Source: UBA7236 sp964638865 (GTDB lineage: Bacteria; Bacteroidota; Bacteroidia; Chitinophagales; BACL12). From it: 27,484 bases of DNA. The DNA is taken from the NCBI GenBank assembly GCA_964638865.1, contig CAZXBG010000041.1, positions 1-27,484 on the forward strand, written 5' to 3'. Every line of letters begins with the position of its first letter. The stretch's first letter is position 1. This document shows positions 24,690-27,484 of this stretch, one piece after another. Below the pieces are notes generated by a model. That model saw only the letters and a program-made list of their open reading frames with translations. It was not told the DNA's origin and did not search any database. The position numbers were made by a program, and so were the translations under genes.

Positions 24690-24734
24690 GCTGGTTAATC
24701 CCTGTCCAGCCGATCAGACGGGTGTGATTCTGAT
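24690..24734. other. two adjacent potential hairpins in the leader of the islet gene
   Basis: GCTGG...CCAGC (24690-24710, 11-nt loop) is followed at once by ATCAGA...TCTGAT (24713-24734, 10-nt loop). The block is more GC-rich than its surroundings. It could be a structured RNA leader or recombination-site structure; no known family is recognised. Confidence 0.3.
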
Positions 24735-24867
24735 ATTATACCGTTACCTTAAAACCGCGCATTAGGCCGCCGTATTTGGAAAGTTGAGAGAATAATGGTA
24801 TCATTGTTGAAAATTTTTCTGCTCAACCCTAGAAAAATATTTTTTCATCACTTAACAAAATATTAAA

Positions 24868-25512
24868 ATGCACATTATGAAATCTTTTCTAAGCTTTTTT
24901 ATTTGTTCATTGTTCATTATAAGGAGTTTCTCTCAAGTTGTTGCTCCTGACGATGCTTCAAATTATTCTGATATTATTACGTTACAAACTGGTGAGGATA
25001 TTAAATGTTCTGTATTGGAGGTCGGTGTTACGGAAATAAAATATAAAAAAGAAGGCGTTCAACCTATTTATACAATTAGAAAAGAAGATGTATTTTCAAT
25101 ATCCTATCCAAATGGCAGTAAAGATGTGTTCACAAAAATTGTTAATGAAGAAATTATCGAAGAGGATGATTTTACTGAATTAAGAGATTTACACTCAGAA
25201 GGTATGGATGATGCAAATTTGTATTATCCACAGAAGCACACAGGATCAGGTGGAACTTTTCTCACAACATTTTTAGTCTCTCCATTGTTTGGTTTGATTC
25301 CAGCGATTGTTTGTTCAACGACGGTGCCCTCGGATTTTAATTTAAATATACCTGATCAAGAAATATCTATTGGCGAGAATGAAAGTTATTTAAGAGGGTA
25401 TAAAGAAGAGGCACTTCGAATAAAGTCGAAAAAAGTTTGGGGTGCCTATGGAGCGGGATGTGGTTTATGGATTATTTTCATCATTACTTATGCAACTGTG
25501 ATTTCTAATTGA
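24868..25512 (+). CDS. exported/membrane protein of unknown function in the mnmE islet
   Basis: 214 residues; a second ATG at 24877 (MKSFLSFFICSLFII) is an equally good start. Residues 1-23 look like a signal peptide ending RSFSQ. Residues 36-90 form a small beta domain (DIITLQTGEDIKCSVLEVGVTEIKYKKEG...YTIRKEDVFSISYPNGSKDVF) that I recall in many Bacteroidota exported proteins, often described only as hypothetical. Two hydrophobic stretches follow: about 132-148 (FLTTFLVSPLFGLIPAIVC) and about 192-212 (GCGLWIIFIITYATVI), probably membrane-spanning. It is the only sizeable gene between the two copies of the 20-bp repeat. It has no recognisable link to recombination, so it would be cargo if the islet is real. 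Confidence 0.7.
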   Translation: MHIMKSFLSFFICSLFIIRSFSQVVAPDDASNYSDIITLQTGEDIKCSVLEVGVTEIKYKKEGVQPIYTIRKEDVFSISYPNGSKDVFTKIVNEEIIEEDDFTELRDLHSEGMDDANLYYPQKHTGSGGTFLTTFLVSPLFGLIPAIVCSTTVPSDFNLNIPDQEISIGENESYLRGYKEEALRIKSKKVWGAYGAGCGLWIIFIITYATVISN

Positions 25513-25913
25513 TAAGCTCTAAATTCATGATATCGAGTTTTTTCCTGCAGTGCTATTTACTTGAGCTTGATTAATATTAAATATTTAATTATATGGATAA
25601 GTGGGACAGACTCTTCTTCAAACGCCAGGGAATAATCATTCATAATTGTAAATGGGATCGGTGCAGATTTCATAGATGGTAGAACTTATCAGAAAAAGGC
25701 CAAGCAAAAGTCAATTGCACAAAAAGTCATTTTGTGTCTTATTGATGATGATAAAAGGGGAAAACCAGAAATGGGCGGAAAACTTTTGTATCGGAAAGTA
25801 ACTACTGCGTATTATCATTAAAAATTATCAAACTATAATCTAGAAATATTTTTCCGAATTGTCTGTATTATTTCGGTGAAATTTGGTTGACCCCGGTAAT
25901 ATAACGCTTTCGT
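25513..25913. other. 401-bp region with no convincing gene, right end of putative islet
   Basis: It contains the second 20-bp repeat (25784-25803). Two short open stretches run into it: a 41-codon frame from the ATG at 25676 that ends in ENFCIGK-stop, mimicking the end of mnmE, and a 58-codon frame without a usual start that reads through the repeat. Neither resembles a known protein; they may be remnants. Confidence 0.45.
25784..25803 (+). repeat. putative att site, right copy
   Basis: Exact 20-bp copy of the mnmE 3' end sequence at 24573-24592, same orientation, 1211 bp downstream. Identity stops sharply on both sides, as expected of a recombination crossover core rather than a gene duplication. 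Confidence 0.6.
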
Positions 25914-26228
25914 TTAATTAAACCGATTTGTAAACTCCTCTAAAATTTGCGGATCATTTAGTAAGAATGCTTCATTTTCAGACAATGGAATTTTCGCGTC
26001 TTTAGGAGGAAACCGTTTGGAAATATGGGATTTATATTCATTTGTTCCTGTGAACCCATCAACAATTTTATTTTCCAAAAGCATTGCTATGTCATATTGA
26101 CGCATAAAATTATTCCCTGTCTCCCCTGTTTCTTTTTCGCGTCTATACTCTTCCATTTGACTAATTAATTTAGTAATGGCATTAACAATTTCTTGGTTTT
26201 TACATTTCCAAATTTTGTTAGGCTTCAT
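25914..26228 (-). CDS. small protein of unknown function, second gene of a coupled pair
   Basis: 104 residues, not recognised. Hydrophilic, no signal peptide or membrane segment, probably cytoplasmic and mostly helical (EIVNAITKLISQMEEYRREKE; IPLSENEAFLLNDPQILEEFTNRF). Its ATG overlaps the TGA of the upstream 84-residue gene in ATGA, the classic arrangement for translational coupling, which argues that both are real genes. Two-gene cassettes of small cytoplasmic proteins next to an integration hotspot are often toxin-antitoxin or defence accessories, but nothing in the sequence proves that here. Confidence 0.6.
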   Translation of the reverse strand: MKPNKIWKCKNQEIVNAITKLISQMEEYRREKETGETGNNFMRQYDIAMLLENKIVDGFTGTNEYKSHISKRFPPKDAKIPLSENEAFLLNDPQILEEFTNRFN

Positions 26229-26479
26229 TTCATTCTTGATTTATTGATTTGTAAAATTCTAACTTTTACTTTTTCTAAAATATATTTATTGTCTTCACCG
26301 AGCGAATCCAAGTTGTTTACAAGGTCAACAAGAAGAAATTCTTCTGAAACTTTTAGTGGAAAAGTGGATCTTTTTTTGAAGTTAAATGTTCTGTTGCCCA
26401 AATTCACTACCTCGTGCCGTTTGTGATTATAAACTATTCTCTCATTGTATAATTCAGTTGTTCCGTATGCTTTTACCAA
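26225..26479 (-). CDS. small protein of unknown function, first gene of a coupled pair
   Basis: 84 residues from a TTG start; there is no ATG near the N terminus and an in-frame stop lies about 36 nt further upstream, so the start is uncertain. It has a basic N-terminal half (YNERIVYNHKRHEVVNLGNRTFNFKKR) and an acidic helical second half (LLVDLVNNLDSLGEDNKYILEKVKVRIL). No family recognised. It overlaps the downstream gene by 4 nt (ATGA). An 8-bp inverted repeat at 26478-26508 covers the proposed start and could be an operator for the pair. Confidence 0.5.
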   Translation of the reverse strand: MVKAYGTTELYNERIVYNHKRHEVVNLGNRTFNFKKRSTFPLKVSEEFLLVDLVNNLDSLGEDNKYILEKVKVRILQINKSRMK

Positions 26480-26508
26480 ACAGCGAGTTGTAATGCTAAG
26501 CGCTGTTT
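26478..26508. promoter_or_regulatory. inverted repeat at the start of the small-gene pair
   Basis: AAACAGCG (26478-26485) and CGCTGTTT (26501-26508) are separated by 15 nt. Their position over the proposed TTG start suggests an operator or a start-blocking hairpin. No T-run follows, so it is not a typical terminator. Confidence 0.35.
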
Positions 26509-26663
26509 TAATTCACATCTGCAATTCAGGTAAACTTCTTAAGGTCTTGCTTTTTAACAAAATCTTCTTACATTAGCTTATTATTTGGCAACCCTAAAAC
26601 AGTACTCTTTACCCGAATTCATTCATTTTGTAATTATAAATTCCACTCAATAAACCTTTTTTT

Positions 26664-27484
26664 ATGAAAAAACACATTGTATTTTCCATCCTTGTATTTG
26701 GAGTTATCACCCTTCATTCCCAAACCAACACCTTCCCAACCACAGGCAATGTGGGTATCGGAACAATAACACCAACCACCCTTTTTCAGGTAAAAGACGG
26801 CATTTCACAATTGGGCAGCGGTATTGACTATGGTCAGTTCAGCAGTATTGGCGACCTTACTTTTTCCGGAGGCGGAGATTATCTTGTTGGCGGAGATAAG
26901 TATGCATTTAGGTATTCGGGAAACCAAAACTTTGGGCTATTTTTTAGCGGTACCAATAGCCGTTATGAATTTCGAGATGGCTCTGCACTGCAGGTATTTT
27001 GGATTACAGGTGGTGGAAATGGATATATAAAATCCAAATTGGCCATCGGGTCCACAATAACACCAACAGCAACTTTAGAAATAACACCTACCAGTGGTAA
27101 TGCATTGAAAATAAATCCTTTTGGAACTTTAGCTGGAAATACAGGTGAACTTCGTTTGATGGAGCTGGCGGCCAACGGAACAAATTATGTTGGGTTTAAA
27201 CCTGCGGATAATATCCCGACGAATAAGATATGGGTATTGCCAACAGCCGATGGCACCGCAAATCAATTATTAAAAACGGATGGAGCCGGCAATTTAAGTT
27301 GGGCAACGGATGCAGGAACTTCCTATTTACCCGGAACAGGTATTTCGATTATAGGAACAACTATCAACAATACATTACCCGACCAAACTATAATATTGAC
27401 TCAGGCAGGTGCAACTACAATTACCGGAACCTATCCGAATTTTACAATTTCATCTACTGATAACAATACTACTTATACTGCCGG
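26664..27484 (+). CDS. tail-fibre-like exported protein, N-terminal part (runs off the window)
   Basis: 273 complete codons, open to the window edge. Residues 1-20 are a signal peptide (KKHIVFSILVFGVITLHSQ). TGNVGIGTITPTTLFQVKDG is the VGIGTxxPxxxLxV motif typical of Bacteroidota fibre-like proteins, and it recurs in degenerate form as LAIGSTITPTATLEITPT. ADGTANQLLKTDGAGNLSWA is the DGxxxQxLxTDGxGxLSW motif of trimeric tail-fibre-type shafts. Such proteins usually continue into many glycine/threonine-rich repeats and end in a tail-fibre chaperone (peptidase S74) or sorting domain; neither can be seen here. Likely an exported fibrous surface protein rather than a phage gene, since no phage genes accompany it. 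Confidence 0.8.
   Translation, partial: MKKHIVFSILVFGVITLHSQTNTFPTTGNVGIGTITPTTLFQVKDGISQLGSGIDYGQFSSIGDLTFSGGGDYLVGGDKYAFRYSGNQNFGLFFSGTNSRYEFRDGSALQVFWITGGGNGYIKSKLAIGSTITPTATLEITPTSGNALKINPFGTLAGNTGELRLMELAANGTNYVGFKPADNIPTNKIWVLPTADGTANQLLKTDGAGNLSWATDAGTSYLPGTGISIIGTTINNTLPDQTIILTQAGATTITGTYPNFTISSTDNNTTYTA

Noticed and set aside
25676..25801. 41-codon ORF ending in ENFCIGK-stop
   Set aside because: Only the last five codons resemble MnmE and these are the 20-bp repeat itself; the rest matches nothing, so it is kept as part of the att-site observation and not called a gene.

Overview
The window looks like a scaffold from an uncultured or draft-quality member of the Bacteroidota, possibly near Chitinophagales or Saprospirales (the order is inference). 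The phylum call rests on several things seen here: AT-rich DNA, genes that start close behind TAnnTTTG boxes with no clear Shine-Dalgarno sites, secreted proteins with C-terminal type IX secretion sorting domains (IFPNPANT, FNNVGQ, VYDLVGKE), the Bacteroidota-type families DUF5606 and DUF4290, a split transketolase, and intergenic palindromes of a kind common in this phylum. A 100-N scaffold gap lies at 9531-9630.

Layout. 108-2804: a DUF5606 protein, divergent from uvrB. 3032-4926: two secreted sorting-domain genes; the first is broken (stop codon in the signal peptide, catalytic part apparently cut short). 5094-11802: the two halves of transketolase, separated by about 4.9 kb that holds a large secreted protein (paralogous to the gene at 4021) and a duplicated von Willebrand A protein carrying the gap. 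11926-13779: ECF sigma factor, membrane protein (likely anti-sigma) and a Spy/CpxP-like periplasmic protein, an envelope-stress style module interrupted by repeat palindromes. 14219-16191: DUF4290 overlapping murA; MurA carries Asp in place of the fosfomycin-target Cys. 16371-17484: tandem thioredoxin-fold lipoproteins with no active-site cysteines. 17639-19385: grpE-dnaJ behind a possible sigma-54 type promoter, ending in a strong shared terminator opposite hisS (minus strand, TTG start). 21308-22187: a low-molecular-weight protein tyrosine phosphatase gene flanked on both sides by the same 24/32-bp repeat family. 22208-24590: a secreted YD-repeat-like protein and mnmE. 24573-26508: accessory DNA next to mnmE. 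26664-end: the start of a tail-fibre-like surface protein.

The most interesting signal is a 20-bp exact direct repeat covering the last codons of mnmE (FCIGK-stop) and found again 1.2 kb downstream. The 3' end of mnmE (trmE/thdF) is the known target of SGI1-type tyrosine-recombinase islands, so 24593-25783 may be a tiny island, or an island remnant, carrying one exported-protein gene and no recombinase. Beyond it, an overlapping pair of small unknown genes on the minus strand extends the accessory zone.

Most housekeeping assignments are firm. Promoter calls, the repeat-family interpretation and the island model are inferences from sequence pattern only.
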